Assembly: GCA_027596075.1 (NCBI GenBank)
Contig: JADGJC010000017.1
Location: 62,001-126,000, forward strand
DNA from: Rhizophlyctis rosea
Taxonomy: Eukaryota > Chytridiomycota > Chytridiomycetes > Rhizophlyctidales > Rhizophlyctidaceae
DNA length: 64,000 nucleotides
Direction: 5' to 3'
Shown: piece by piece, positions 23,411 to 35,967 of the stretch
How the letters are laid out: each line of letters begins with the position of its first letter
Numbering within the stretch: position 1 is the first letter of the stretch
The notes under the pieces: model-generated
What the model was told of the DNA's origin: nothing
Seen by the model: the letters and a program-made list of their open reading frames with translations, nothing else
Database searches by the model: none
Position numbers and translations under genes: made by a program

Positions 23411-24429
23411 TGGGTCAATGTGTAGAATACTGGGCATGCGCCAAAAGGTGGGAATGAATAAACCCAAGTTCGAGACCTATAAAAGACATCCTCTTGTTCC
23501 GCACAATGTTTGTTTACAATCTAGACTGTGGCTTGGACGCGATGTAAACAAAGGTTCAATCGCCTGTAAGTGCGCGAAATCACTTGCTGGAACTCATTGG
23601 ACCAGCACAAGGACTACGATGGCATGAAGACGGATACCAGTCGAGGCATTTTACAGCATGGATTGCACCAAGAGTCAATTGCACGGGCTGCATATCAGCG
23701 ACATGAAGACCGACCATTGCAGCCCCTACTAACGACACATAAATACAATCAATCATACGTCTGGCAACAGCATCCACTGTGATCCAATGAAGACAAAAAC
23801 CAAACATAAGATGTCCGGAAGTTGGTATGTTTTGGCGATAATGATTCACCCCTTCAGCAGTCTTTCAGGGTCCTAATAACTCGCGCATGCAAAGTTTCAG
23901 GCCAGGGTGGACGCGCTCCAGCCTCCAAACAGAAAATTTGCAAGAAAACAAAAACTCGATGAAGGTGAAAACCCTGGCCCTCCCGTCCTCCACTACCCTG
24001 CTCTTCGAAAACCGCGATAGGTATCTTCACCAAACTGGTAACACCCTTGAGCTGCTACTCTAAAAACACTTCATTTGATTGCTTTCTATCACATCCAAGC
24101 GGGTGTGGTCACCACACCCGCGTCAAGGGTTGGTTTTTCTATCAACTCCAGCTAATTCTCGCCAACAAGGAGATACCGTTTTTCGTGCTACAGCTACTGT
24201 GTCATATCTCTTCTTCACCATTGTCGTCCTGAATACCTCCATCATTCTTCAACGCATCTGGGTTTCCATTTGCCTAGCAGTTCTCGAGGACACATGTGAG
24301 CACTTTGATTCCATCGCCATTGGTATCTTTCGAGAGTTGTTCACTGACCCATCTGATGCGCCTTTTCAGCATAAGCCTCTTGCTCGTCCTCCTTCACACC
24401 AATATCCCCCGCATCCCCACCCGTGAACA
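23411..24429. other. Intergenic between zinc-finger and dioxygenase genes
   Basis: No gene I can support. Open frames near 24079-24426 lie just ahead of the next start and are probably leader sequence. I see no repeat or RNA gene. Confidence 0.45.
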
Positions 24430-27400
24430 ATGAGACACAATAATGTTGCCTACGCCCTCAAATCCCTCACCCGACTCCTCCCACAACTTCGAAATGTGGA
24501 GAATATCGAAGACAACAAGGAGCGAATTCGTTACCGTTCTCTTCTGCTTGAGAAGCTAGTGAAAGAACTGAAGATCCTTGGCTATGAGGATGACACCGTG
24601 CTGAAGGCGGAACCTGAATTTGAAAAGTGGTTAGAGGCGGATGAGAACAAGCTGATGGATTCGACGGATGCGAAGTATTTGTGTTATAGTTGTCACATGG
24701 GGTTCGAGGAGGAGGAACAGCATGAGGCGCATAGGAAGGAGCCTCGGCATAAGGAGATGAGGCGGTTCTTTCAGTTGAAGCAGTGAGATTATCGTCTGAA
24801 GGTGCTTTTGGCTAAGATTGTTCATGGGCGGGAACTCTACGACAAGTTGATGAAGGTTGGAGCCACCCAACGGTATGTGAAGTTTTCATCACCTTGACAA
24901 GCCTTTCCCAAAGTTTTAACACTCCTAGGTTCTTGTTGTTCCCTAGTGTGCGAGAACTCAATCCTCTCTCGGTCACCATCAAAGTCATGGACGACATGCA
25001 ACTCATGAACTTCCTCTTGAGTAAGGTCGCCCAACTTCGCAAACAAAGGGGCAACGCCCAACCCGGCGATACCATCACCGCTGAAGAGATACAAGACGCT
25101 TTCTTCTGCCTGCATCCCAACATCGTCCGCCGCGTCAATACCACCACCTGGAACACGGTAGCGCAAGCCAGTCGTGGCATGATCCGTATCTTGCGCCGGA
25201 GGATTGAAGCCATCGAAAAGGAGCTGGAGGGCGTGGATGTGGAGGCGTTGATGGAGAAGTTGGTGGAGTACATTAGCACGTATATGGTGTCTATCCCTCT
25301 CAAGAGGAAGATGGATATTGGGACGACTGATCGATGTCCGGAGTGGAGAGTGCTGGATCGCGCTTATCCCATCTATGAAGCTGAGTTGAAAAGGTTGGGT
25401 GACGCACCAAAAGCAAAGGAAGCAGCCCTTCTCGCCGCACTCCTTCCCGCCATCGAGAACGATCACCACACCAAATGGGTGAAACAGGAAAATGAAGCCA
25501 CACCGTTCTTTCGGCAGTACATCAATAGCCTTCCTGCACGCCGTCAGAAAGTTAACCGCCGTTGGGTTACCGTGCGCAAGTTGGGTGATCGCATGGATGA
25601 TGTGGAGACAACCATAGCGACGGCGCAGCAGGAGGGACGGGAGAATAACTTCTCTGAAGAGGAGAAGAAGAAACGCAAGGCGGAACGGGAGGCTATGAGT
25701 CAGCCCGTGCAGCAAGAGTATGAACGTGAATTGATGGATTTTGTCATGAAAACGTGAGCGTTGCAAATGACTTATGCAAATCAGATTGGAACATGGACCT
25801 AACGCTCTTTCTTGGATGACAGCATGGAAGTCCTCTCCCAATGTATCCTCCCAATCAACTGGATGCTCCACGAACGCCACATCTTCCTCGACCATTTCTA
25901 CGGCAAGCCTAAACTCCGCGAAAGTCCCCGATGCTGCCCAGAATGTCCGTGTCCTTTCTGTCAGGTGCCGGGGCCAGACGTGCCTTTAGAAAACCGCGAA
26001 GTCGACCCAGACGAGTACTGCAACTGCAGCTGGTGCCTCATTACCCATTGTAGTGCGGGGTATATCATGAGGTTGGCGAAGTCGATGGGGTGGTGCAAGA
26101 AGTATGAGGAAGAGGAGAAGAAGAATTTGGCAAAACATGAAAAGTTGAAGAGTGAGATTGAGGTGAGATTTGAGGAGTACATGGCATTGGATCGGAAGGA
26201 ACGACGGGTGAGTGTTTTGTGTTCTCCCTACCATTCTTGAACCCTGCTGGATTGTCGGCCTCAAGGCTAAGACGTACATTGTCAACGGAAGGCGGCGGCG
26301 GAGGCGGAGGGCAAGCCGGATATCCAAATTGAAGACTATGTCCCGATAGAAGAAGAGGTGAAGCCTCGTGCAGTAACTCCTCGTGCTATGAATTTCGATG
26401 AGTTCTGTGATGATGAGGAAGAGGGAGGAGATCATGAGGGGACGGAGAATTTGCTTAGGACCTTTTGTGGTGGGGATGCTAATGACGGTGCTAAAAAGTA
26501 TGAGTCGGATTTGAAGTTGGATGGGACAAAGGCGGAACCTGTTGATGTGTATTCCGTCAATGCTGAGGGAGGGGAGGATGGGAGAACTGGAGCTGAGGAT
26601 CGCGAAGTGGCGCCCACCCATAATCAGGAGACCGCTTCCGAAAACAGAAAACGGAAGGCGGATACGGATTCAGGTGCTGCGGATGATGTTGAATCTTTGG
26701 AAGATGGGGAGGAGATGGTTGTTTTGGGCAAAGTCATAATCGGTAAGTCTCGGATGTTTCCATCTACGCGAAGACACACTGGCCAAAAACTTATTGATGT
26801 TTGTCACAGTCAGGAAGAAAAGTAAATCATCAAAGAAAAGCCCGGACTCCACCGAGCATGACAACGGTACCTTTTCCGACGACGTGTCCGGCATCAAGAG
26901 TGTTAGTCAGGCGCACATTGGCAACAATTCCACATTTGCCTCCAAGCCTTTGGCATCTCAGTCAGTGCTTACTTCTCCTCCTTGTTTTTCGGTGTCGACT
27001 CGACCAAAACTTTTATTCGGCAGACTTGCATTGATTGAGAAAGGCAAGGAACAGCAGCGCAAGTGGGCTGAAGAACGGAGGACGAACTTTGAGATGTCGC
27101 CTATGTCCTCAACGTCCTATGAGTCCGCCAAATCGGTTTTAGCGACAACAGCATCTGGAGTGGCCGCTCACCCGTGCAACATGTCCCCAGACTTGAACTC
27201 TGCCATTCCAGCACCCAATCCACCCAAAATACTTGACAACCCCACACCTCGCAATGGCGAAACCGACAATGCATCAACCGAACCCAGAACTGACACTCAG
27301 AAGAAGAAAGGACCCTGGAATCCAGGATTTCGCACGGACCTGGGCAGGGCACGCAAGCGAGAGAAATGGAGAGCAGAAAGGGCTGAAGAAGCTTTCAAGA

Positions 27401-28644
27401 ATGGCCAGGATCCTCCATCGGCACCTGTACCTTCACGTCCCCTTAACGAAACTCAAAAAGCCCACAAAAAGGCTATCAGCAACAGCAAGCGAACTGCCGC
27501 CCATGCCCAGAAGACAATCAAAGTCAACAAAATAGAAGATCTCCACATTATTGACATCAATCGCGACAAATTCACCAACGCCGTCCTAGCCGCCCGCAGT
27601 CAACAAGTCATTACTACTCCGATGGGCCTCAGTCTCTCTGCCCCCGCACATGTCGTTTCGACCACCGACAGCAGCCTCGTCAGACTGGTAGGCGCCAGTG
27701 GCTCCGAGAAGTTGATTGACCACATATACCGGGTTTTGGAGCAGGCGGCGGATGATCAAATATGCAAACTAGAGAACGAATTGAAGCCTCTTCTCGTGCG
27801 TGAAAAGCTTGTCGAAGCACACCGAGAGAAGTACAGCAAGCATGCCATGGACAACCTCAACGCCGAAACCTATCTCGGAGTCAACATCTTCCTCCTCATC
27901 ATGGTCAAACATCGTGGCCCAAAATCAGGAAAAGGCCTATCAACGCTCGGTGCCAGCGACGGCCGCCTATCTTCTTCAGCAGCAGGCCGACAATACGGCA
28001 ACCGCCGACCAGCCTGGTGGTGCAACCATCTCGGCGCCTGGCACCGCAGCTGGCCCTGGGCCCGCAAAACCGCCGACCTACGCACCGACGGCCCAGTCGA
28101 ATCCGTCATGACCGCCTGGCTCATCGTCGTCACCCGCCGTCTCTCCCGCCACACCAACGCCGTCTACCGCCGCTTTGACCCCACCGGCGGCGTAACCTAC
28201 ACCATGTACTGCATCACCGCCCGCCTCTTCGGTAGCCCCTTCGGCGGTTTCTCCTGCATGACGGTCAACTACGGCTGGCCAACCTCCTTCCACATCGACC
28301 ACCACGACAGTCCCCGCGGTTACTGCTGCGTGACGCCTATTGGTCAATGGGAGGGATGCCCACTCTACTTCCCCCAACTGGACCTTGAAGCACCGCTCAA
28401 ACCCGCCGAGATGGCCATCTTCCGCTCTTCGATGTTGTGGCATGGGAATAAGAAGATTATTTCTGGGACTAGATATAGTTTTGTGTTCTTTACGGATCAT
28501 CAGTTGACGAAGCCGGTTATTCGGGCGTTGGCGAGGGGAAAGCCGGAGGCGAGGGTGGTGGTCAGGGAGGGGGAGTTTATTCCGATGCCGAAGTGCGCGA
28601 GGCCGGATGAGGATGTGTGGTGGAATGATGATGATTGGCAGTAG
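24430..28644 (+). CDS. Zinc-finger/Cys-rich protein with C-terminal TET/JBP-type 2OG-Fe(II) dioxygenase
   Basis: Exon 1 has a finger-like CYSCHMGF with following histidines, then an in-frame TGA at 24784-24786. Coding sense resumes at once in the same frame (RLKVLLAKIVHGREL) and splices at CG|GTATGT (about 24870) to RFLLFPSVREL. Further exons continue in phase: about 24930-25754, 25821-26207 with a cysteine cluster (CCPECPCPFC, then CNCSWC), 26292-26741, and about 26810-28644. The last exon ends in a dioxygenase fold: HxD in HIDHHD (28291), YFPQLDLEAPLKPAEMAIFR, the distal histidine in LWHGN (28441) and the 2OG-binding arginine in GTRYSFVFFTDH (28471). This pattern resembles fungal TET/JBP enzymes, which oxidise methylated bases; the substrate here is not shown. 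If the TGA is a true stop, a shorter gene could start at the ATG at 24850. Confidence 0.7.
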
Positions 28645-29180
28645 GGTTGGGATATGTTTGCGGTTACGGTTGGGGTGGAGGGAGGAGGTGTTGGGGAACC
28701 AGTCAATCAACACGATGAAGGGAGCGGTCGAAATCTAGTCTCGATGTGTAGATATAAAAGGGTTTCGGATTGTGTTATTTTGGAAGTCGACGAGGTAGGT
28801 CCGGTGTCACCAGCCTTGGTGTGCTGGCTATTATAAAAATAAAAGTATAAAGTAGCGCATTGTTGCAATATTGTGAAGCATTCACCAATGAGGAATTCAA
28901 CTTATTCGCCCACAGTTCAAAAGCATTGAAAGTTACACCCATACTCCATTTCTGAGACTGAGCTTCTTCAAGTCCACAGCTGCGAGCACTCCTTCCCCTC
29001 TCAGCAAAACATCACAATCCAAACTTCCAGTTTCCAAACGCAACCTTGTTAAGTACACAACCCATCCTATCATCCTATATACCACAACTTTCCCTACCAC
29101 TTTCACTACAGTTACGCTAAGACGATGAGATTTCCAACTGGATTTGTCTTTGCACCACAACAAAATGACCATCAGCCTAA
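28645..29180. other. Convergent 3' flanks of dioxygenase and SEC24
   Basis: No gene. AT-rich tracts near 28830-28930 fit 3' ends. A minus-strand frame at 28933-29184 follows the last SEC24 splice site but is not needed: using the TTAG acceptor at 29185-29186 SEC24 ends at once. Confidence 0.5.
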
Positions 29181-32100
29181 TCAACTAAGCACCAAACGTA
29201 TTGACACAAAAACTTACCGATGTACAGCACACAAATAATCTACATAGCTCAAGTTATCTAAATTCTGATCCTCCACAAGCAGAGTCGCAAACTCCGCCTC
29301 CATCACCGTATCAAGCTGCTGCCGCACAACTTGCAGCTGCATATACCGTGACCGGTCGGACTGCACTCGTCGAATGATGTTGTGTACCTTGCGTGCTATG
29401 GGGTTTTCGAGTGGTAGAAGGGAACGCTGAATAGTCATGGTTCATAATCAACATCAGTAACAAGCTCATGCTACGAGCAGCAAAAAGAATGATCTTACCA
29501 TCCGCACATCAATAGCCTCCAACGCCTCAACCCCAAACACAGAACGCAAGAAGTCAACAGATATTCCCCTCCCCAACCAAAGAGCCATCTGCTGGCCGTT
29601 TTCTGCACATGACATATCAGTCACTCTGCCATCATCCACGCCCACCAGTGAACATCCTCATACCTATCAAATAAGCTCCACTAGGATCCAGCCGCTCATG
29701 AGATACCCGTACACCATGTGGCAGCTTCACTTGTCCCCGTGCATCGATTTCGCCAAACTATAAAAGAAAGCGTAAGCTACATCCCTTCAGTCTTCATCAG
29801 TTTCCTCAATACCTACCTCTCCTTGCAGGTTATGCAACGGCAACATGCGCGGGTACAGCAACGCTATGCTATCCCCAACCGACAAACTCTTAAGCAAACG
29901 CATATTGTACACCCGAACATCCGACGACATCTCCCCAGCACGGAACGCTTTGTTCTTCAACAGACAGAGATTGTACAGCGGGTACAATTTGAACGACTCC
30001 GGCAAGATAAGCTGCAAACAATCGTTTCAGTCCAGCTCATCACATCGACGTCACCCTCCCCAAAAGACACCAACCTGCCCAGGCGACGTAGAACTCGCAG
30101 CATGCTTCCGATACGCCGTCAAAATCTTTATACACTTCTCCCCCAACTGATCCCTAACAGTCTTGATCGGAACATTAACCGTCTGCGCAACCGCCGCCTT
30201 CGCCAAATAGTTCATAGTCGTGTCCATATCAGCACAGCGGAAAACATTTCCAAGCAACGCGGTGTTGGGGATGGAAATGTTGTGAACACGGATACGTCTT
30301 TGCCCGGAGGACGTGGTGTAGAGCAATGCCGCCTGGATCGCAGTTTCCGCCTTTTCGTCCAGTTTGCCGTCGTGTTTCAATGCGATTCCTACTGTCTTGG
30401 CTGAATCCAACCCAGCCAGCTCGATGTCCGTGGCGTTCCGCATGTAGAAGTTGCCGAAGTATTCAGCGATTTTGAGGCCTTGGAAGGAATCCGACGGTTG
30501 GGCTTCGGTGAATAGTTGGAGCTCATAATGTTACTCACCAGTAGACACTCGCACCCTCAACAAAGCATCATATCCAAAGCTTCGCGACAACGATCTCTTC
30601 AAATCTCCCATAAATCGCTGTCCATCCCGGTTCACCTCGAAGTTCATGTAGTTATAGATGTCTCCTCCCGTTAGAGCCGAAACCGCGCCTAATCCGAAAC
30701 ACGAAGATGAGTGCTCGGTACCCAATTAATGCCGCCATTCATGACATACCAATCGTCGCAACATCAATATACGCCGACGGGAACAGATACATATCAACAC
30801 AAATACCAGCCGTCGCGCAATCCTGCCCAATCTTCGTCCAGAAATACTCCTGCGGCTCATACAGCGCCCTCTCCTTATCCGTCCCAAGCAGCTTCGCATC
30901 CTCGCGGTTCTTCAAAGCTCCGGGTCCGGATACTGGCAGCATGGTTTGGAAGAGACAAAGTTTGCCGCCACGATCTTTCTATTATTTGTTATATCAGTAC
31001 CAACGAAACAACCCTGTGTCCGAAACATCACACCACCAACCATCGCAGCATGAGCAGCCTGTATGGCCGCACCGAGCATGGGTTCCGTGATCCGGTTATT
31101 CTCGAAGATGACAGGCAACGTCTTCAACAAGTTCTCAATCACCAGCCGGGATTGTTTTGGATCTACCAAAAACCCGGCCTGTAATGGAACAAAGATATCC
31201 TCGACGTCCGGCACGACGAGCATTTGCGGTTGCTCCAATCCAGCCTGTCTCACACCGCAGCTTTAGTATCGACCCCGTCAACCATGAACCACGAACCCCA
31301 CCAGACATCACCTTCAGATTATAGAAATGAATCGCCTTATCAAAAGTCAAAAAGCCAACTCTCGTCCCCTCCGGCAAACCCTTCTCGCCAGAATACAAAA
31401 GCTCCCATATCCCCTGCGCGCATTTGGCCAACATCCCGCTCTGAACCGCATTCCACGAAACGTCAATGGCAAATACATAGCAAGTCGGTTCTGGTGGGCG
31501 TGCGCAGTATTCCTGCGAGTTATGTCGGTGAATCTCCTTCCCATGCTTTGCATTCAACATGAACCACCAACCCCAGTTGCAACAAATTCCACAGTCCCCT
31601 TCCGAAGTTCCGGACGACGATCCCAATCTAGACGATGGCCCCCCATGTCCAGATTGGAGAAATGTTCCGCAGGTACTGGAGATGGAGAAGGTTTGAACAC
31701 ATTCAGACACATAGATGACTAAACCATTGCAAGACCACGTACCTTCGTTGTCCATCCCGCAAAGGTTACACCGGAACTTCCTCCCACCCTCGATGTAAAT
31801 AAAGCCAGGATTGATGTATGCTCTGCAGCGATTACATCTGATCGGACCCTTCTCGCCGTAGTCTGCAGTTTCAATAGGTTCCTAGAGAGCGCCATGAGTC
31901 CAAAATTAGCAGTCGTCATAAATCGTGAATGTTCCATACTTCATCAGGAGCCAAATCAGCTAGTGGTTGTAGGATGACACCAAGTGGAATGGATGTGAGA
32001 TTGGCGAGCTCGTCGGTGCAGGGGAATGTGTATGTGGTCAAGCGCATGAATCTAGGATTACAGTTGCCTACAAGTTGACGATCACTGCTAAGTTACCCAT

Positions 32101-33554
32101 TCGGAAAAGCGGCACCAACATGCGGCTCTCACCATCATCTACAGCATGGAAGGAAGATGAAGCCAGCGGAGGTTGAGCCTGAGACCTGGTATAGTAACTT
32201 GAACCGGCGGAGTAGGTCGCTTGATCGGACTCCTGCACCACTAAGGGGCTCGGTATCTGGTTTGGATCTATCCGCGACCGTGAAGCCGCCCCTCCTGGCC
32301 CGCCATCCGTCGATGGACGTCCACCATACGGTCGCCCCGCAGGCGCAGGCGCACCCGGTGCGTATCCGGGATTCTGTACTGGAGCATAGGGAGTGTTTTG
32401 TGGCTGATAGGGTCTAGCACCGGGAGGCTGTGCGAAACCTGAACTGGGGAGTTGCTGCTGTGGTTGTGCTGGAGGAACCATGGCGGCGAACATGCCACCC
32501 CCAGGTTGACCAAACAAAGGAGCGGCAGCCGGTTGTGCCCCTTGCGGCATTCCATAGCCTTGCGCCGGTGGTTGCTGCGGTTGTTGCATTCCGACGCCTG
32601 GTGCTCCCGGAGCAGGGGGCATGGGAGGCATTTGTCCCGGGGTGTTTTGTTGCATCCCTAACCCATCTGGCGCACCTCCCGGCGCTGAAGCGTACACTCG
32701 TTTCGCGCGGGTAGATGCACGAGCTGCAAGATTGATGTTCATTCCACCAAGTTGATTAGCTAACCCGTCAGGACCCCCCGGCGCTGCTGGGCCAGCTCCT
32801 AATGTGCCAGGAACCGGACCAGGTGTCTGTGGTGGACTTTGCGACGGCGCGCTAGGAGGAATAGCCCCATTTGGCGGCTGAGGTCCATTTTGCTGCGGGT
32901 TGATTTGTGGGGATGACAATGCTCTCACTGGCTCGGGATGGGGACGAGGTTGTTGGCCCGGCAAAGGAACTGCACCGCCCGGGCGAATGGCAGGGGAAGG
33001 TTGGCGAGGGCCAAGAGGTTGCTGCGCATGTAGTGGTGCGGTCCCAGCAAGTGGAGTCATTGGTTGTCCGATTTGACCCATAGGCCCGGGTCTCATGGCA
33101 GGCGGTTGGAAACCGGGTCCACCAGATACTGCCGGTCCGCCAACTGGTCTGAACCCATCTATTCGATGTGATAAGTCATAACCTTCACGTTCTTGGCGTT
33201 CCTTCAGATTTCATCGTTCATACCTACTGGTTGCATCGGCCGAAACCCTGGAGCAGGCGCAGGACTTGGTCCTCTGAGGCCAGTTGCCGGTCCTTGCAGA
33301 CCAGGAGCCGGTGCACCAAGTCCTGGCGCAGGTGCTCCAGGCGGCCTCTGCTGTGGCCGGAACATAGCGGGAGAGTTGGGAATGGAAGCTTGACTACTAG
33401 GCGGCTGCGGTCGGAAGTGGTTGGGATCTTGCGGGTGGGGTGGCATTCCGGGTCCAGGCATTCCGGGACGGCCTGAACTCGGCGGGACGAAGGGACGAGG
33501 CTGGGCAGGACCGAAGGGTCCCGGTCCCTGTTGAAAGGGCGGTGGGTTGGACAT
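29181..33554 (-). CDS. SEC24: COPII coat cargo-binding subunit Sec24
   Basis: Sec24 pairs with Sec23 and selects cargo into ER-derived vesicles. The start [20 protein letters not shown] opens a long proline/glycine/glutamine-rich disordered region of about 450 residues. Then come the zinc finger ([14 protein letters not shown] and [11 protein letters not shown], near 31755-31870), the vWA-like trunk ([18 protein letters not shown], near 31460-31510), beta-sandwich and helical segments ([37 protein letters not shown]) and a gelsolin-like end ([19 protein letters not shown]). The last exon is tiny: CAT CG joins T TGA at 29184, giving the end [12 protein letters not shown] dozen or so short introns interrupt the gene. 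It is divergent from bystin with about 620 bp between starts. Confidence 0.93.
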
Positions 33555-34172
33555 GACTGCAAAGGGGGTACTGTGAAGTGTGAAAAGCAAGGTTAAGATC
33601 GGCCTGTTAGCACCACGCGTTCCGTGCCGTCAAGAAGGCAAGCACCGTTCCACCTTCAAGTTTTGCCGATATGCAGGCACAAAACGCAGTGGGGGTATAC
33701 AGTTGTGAATCGGTAGACGAGTATTTGAGGATAGAAGGGCGATTGTGCTATCACCTTTCGGTGTGCATTGAGTAGTGCGATGAGGATGGGAAAGTTTACC
33801 AGACGCAATCCGCCATAATCCTCCCACAAATGCCAACACCCTCCAGTCCCAATCCAGTCCCAGAGGCCAACGTGGCACTCGTGAGTCATTCTGACTGTAT
33901 GTGGCTTGCCCTTAAGCCCAATCCGGGCCTGAAATGTTTTTGACGGGTTTGGACTCGCAAGTTCAACTGCCTGGAACAGCAATTGCTGATAATAGGTAAC
34001 ACCATACCCACTACACCTGCTAAGGTGTATTTATCATTGAACATAGTTCTAATAGCCACAGTCAGTGGGTTGCCTTCAACGAAGTCGCTCGCGCTGTTAG
34101 ACTCATAGCTTCCTGTATATCACCACTCTTGACACCACTTCCCATATTCCCACCCACCAAACGTTCGAAGTC
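33555..34172. other. Divergent promoter region, SEC24/bystin
   Basis: Non-coding as far as I can see. A minus-strand frame at 33630-33878 lacks support. No TATA box close to either start. Confidence 0.45.
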
Positions 34173-35860
34173 ATGCCAGCAAACAAGAAGAAAAGCAAAA
34201 CACAACGGCACGACCCTCTCCACGTCCAGCTCACCAAAGACGCAAACGTGGAGCTAGGTCGCAAGGGTGCCAGACGACGACCCGGTGACGACGGACGGGG
34301 AGACTCGGACGACGATATGTCCCTCGTCGCTGCTGGCAAAAAGTCCGAGTTTGTAGACTCAAAGACGTCTCGGAAAATTTTGGATATTGTCAGAAATCAA
34401 CAAGATGAGATAGAGCGGGAGGAAGGCACTGGGGAGAGGGAGGCGCCAATAGTTCCTGCGCAACGATTCACGGTCAAAGGGGGCGATTCGGATGAGGAGG
34501 TTGAAGAGTACGAGGAAGAAGAGTATGAGGAGTATGATGCGGAAGCGGATCTTGTAAGCATTGGGATTCGCATTTTACGCGGCGTGGGAAGTCGCAACGT
34601 TCTTATACGGTGGACAATGCAGGACATTGACGACGCGGAACAAGCCTTGATTGACAAATTCATGGCAAAAGAGCCTCGGAAGCAGATCAACCTGTCCGAT
34701 CTCATCATGCAAAAGATTCAGGCGGCCGCTCTTGCAGGTGGTATGTAGCAATCTTCATCGCTTTATCTTCCGGATCGTGGGCCGAAGGTATTCACCTCTA
34801 TCTTGGACAGACGTACCAGACGAGCCTGTACCTCCAGGAATGAACGAAAAGGTGATCGAAGTATACACAAAGTAAGTTCTCACCATACCCACATCGCACC
34901 ACAACATCCCAATCCTCACAAAACCCCCAACCCCAACCACCAGAGTCGGCCTCCTCCTAAGCCGCTACAAATCCGGCTCCCTCCCCAAAACCTTCAAAAT
35001 AATCCCCTCCCTAGCCGACTGGGAAGACATCCTCTTCCTAACCCACCCCGAAAAATGGTCCCCGCAAGCAACATACCAAGCAACCCGCATCTTCGTCTCA
35101 AACCTAAAAGCTAAAATGGCCCAACGCTTCTTCGCCCTCGTCCTCCTCGACCGCGTTCGCGACGATATTGCTGAGACGAAGAAACTAAATTATCACCTTT
35201 ATATGGCGTTGAAGAAGGCGCTGTATAAGCCTGGAGCGTTTTTCAAAGGGTTGTTGTTACCGCTTTGTGAGAGTGGGACGTGTACGTTGAGGGAGGCGGC
35301 GATTTTGGGGAGTGTGGTGACGAAAGTTAGTATCCCGATGTTGCATTCGGCGGCGGCGCTGCTGAAGTTGGCGGAGATGGAGTATACTGGTATGTTTTTG
35401 TGTGTGTGCGGGTTTGATGAGGTGGTTTTGGCATGGTGGGCCGAAATGCTGACGTTCTTGATTGGCTTTGGTAATCAGGTGCCAACAGCTTGTTCATCCG
35501 ATTGCTTCTCGACAAGAAGTACGCCCTACCCTTCAAAGTCGTAGACGCTCTCGTATTCCATTTCTTGCGGTTCAAGCAGGATCCTCGTGAAATGCCCGTT
35601 CTATGGCATCAGTCTCTCCTCGTTTTTGCTCAAAGGTGCGTCATCTTGCCAGTCCACTCATTTACCCCTAACTTCCTTGCTCATGTACCCTTACGCCTCG
35701 CAGATACAAAGAAGACATGACACCAGAACAAAAGGAAGCCCTTCTCGACCTCCTCCGTTTCAAAACCCACGAAGGCATCACCCCAGAAATCAGACGCGAA
35801 CTCCAAAATTCGGGTTCGCGCGACGTCATGAAGGAGATGGAGATGGATTTGGACTTGTAA
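34173..35860 (+). CDS. ENP1: Bystin, 40S ribosome biogenesis factor
   Basis: Bystin/Enp1 is needed for 18S rRNA processing and export of pre-40S particles. The N-terminus is lysine-rich then acidic ([20 protein letters not shown], then a run of EEY). The conserved core has [50 protein letters not shown] and [24 protein letters not shown] sequence (here [19 protein letters not shown]), ending [10 protein letters not shown]. Six exons join in phase through introns at about 34555-34622, 34741-34811, 34873-34941, 35392-35476 and 35636-35701; I checked each codon across the joins (for example GAC VPDEP, TGANS, QRYK). Length is about 450 residues, normal for the family. The stop lies 107 bp from the PSMD5 stop on the other strand. 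Confidence 0.95.
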
Positions 35861-35967
35861 ATTTTCTGACATAGAAAGCCAGGAAGGCTTTATTTGTTTA
35901 CTACTTAGGATTTGTTTGTTTATGTGTATAGCTTTTTTTGTATTATGTTGTTAGTACACTATATTTA

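Noticed and set aside
22969..23467. Two overlapping proline-rich minus-strand frames
   Set aside because: Antisense to the zinc fingers and the G-rich linker; composition follows from the plus-strand coding bias.
24784..24786. Selenocysteine codon
   Set aside because: No selenoprotein family features around it, and most fungi lack the selenocysteine machinery; readthrough or mutation is more likely.
24837..25895. 352-codon open frame on the minus strand
   Set aside because: It is antisense to well-supported exons of the dioxygenase gene and has no splice or family support of its own.
28078..28713. 211-codon minus-strand frame
   Set aside because: Antisense to the dioxygenase domain, where the plus strand holds the catalytic residues.
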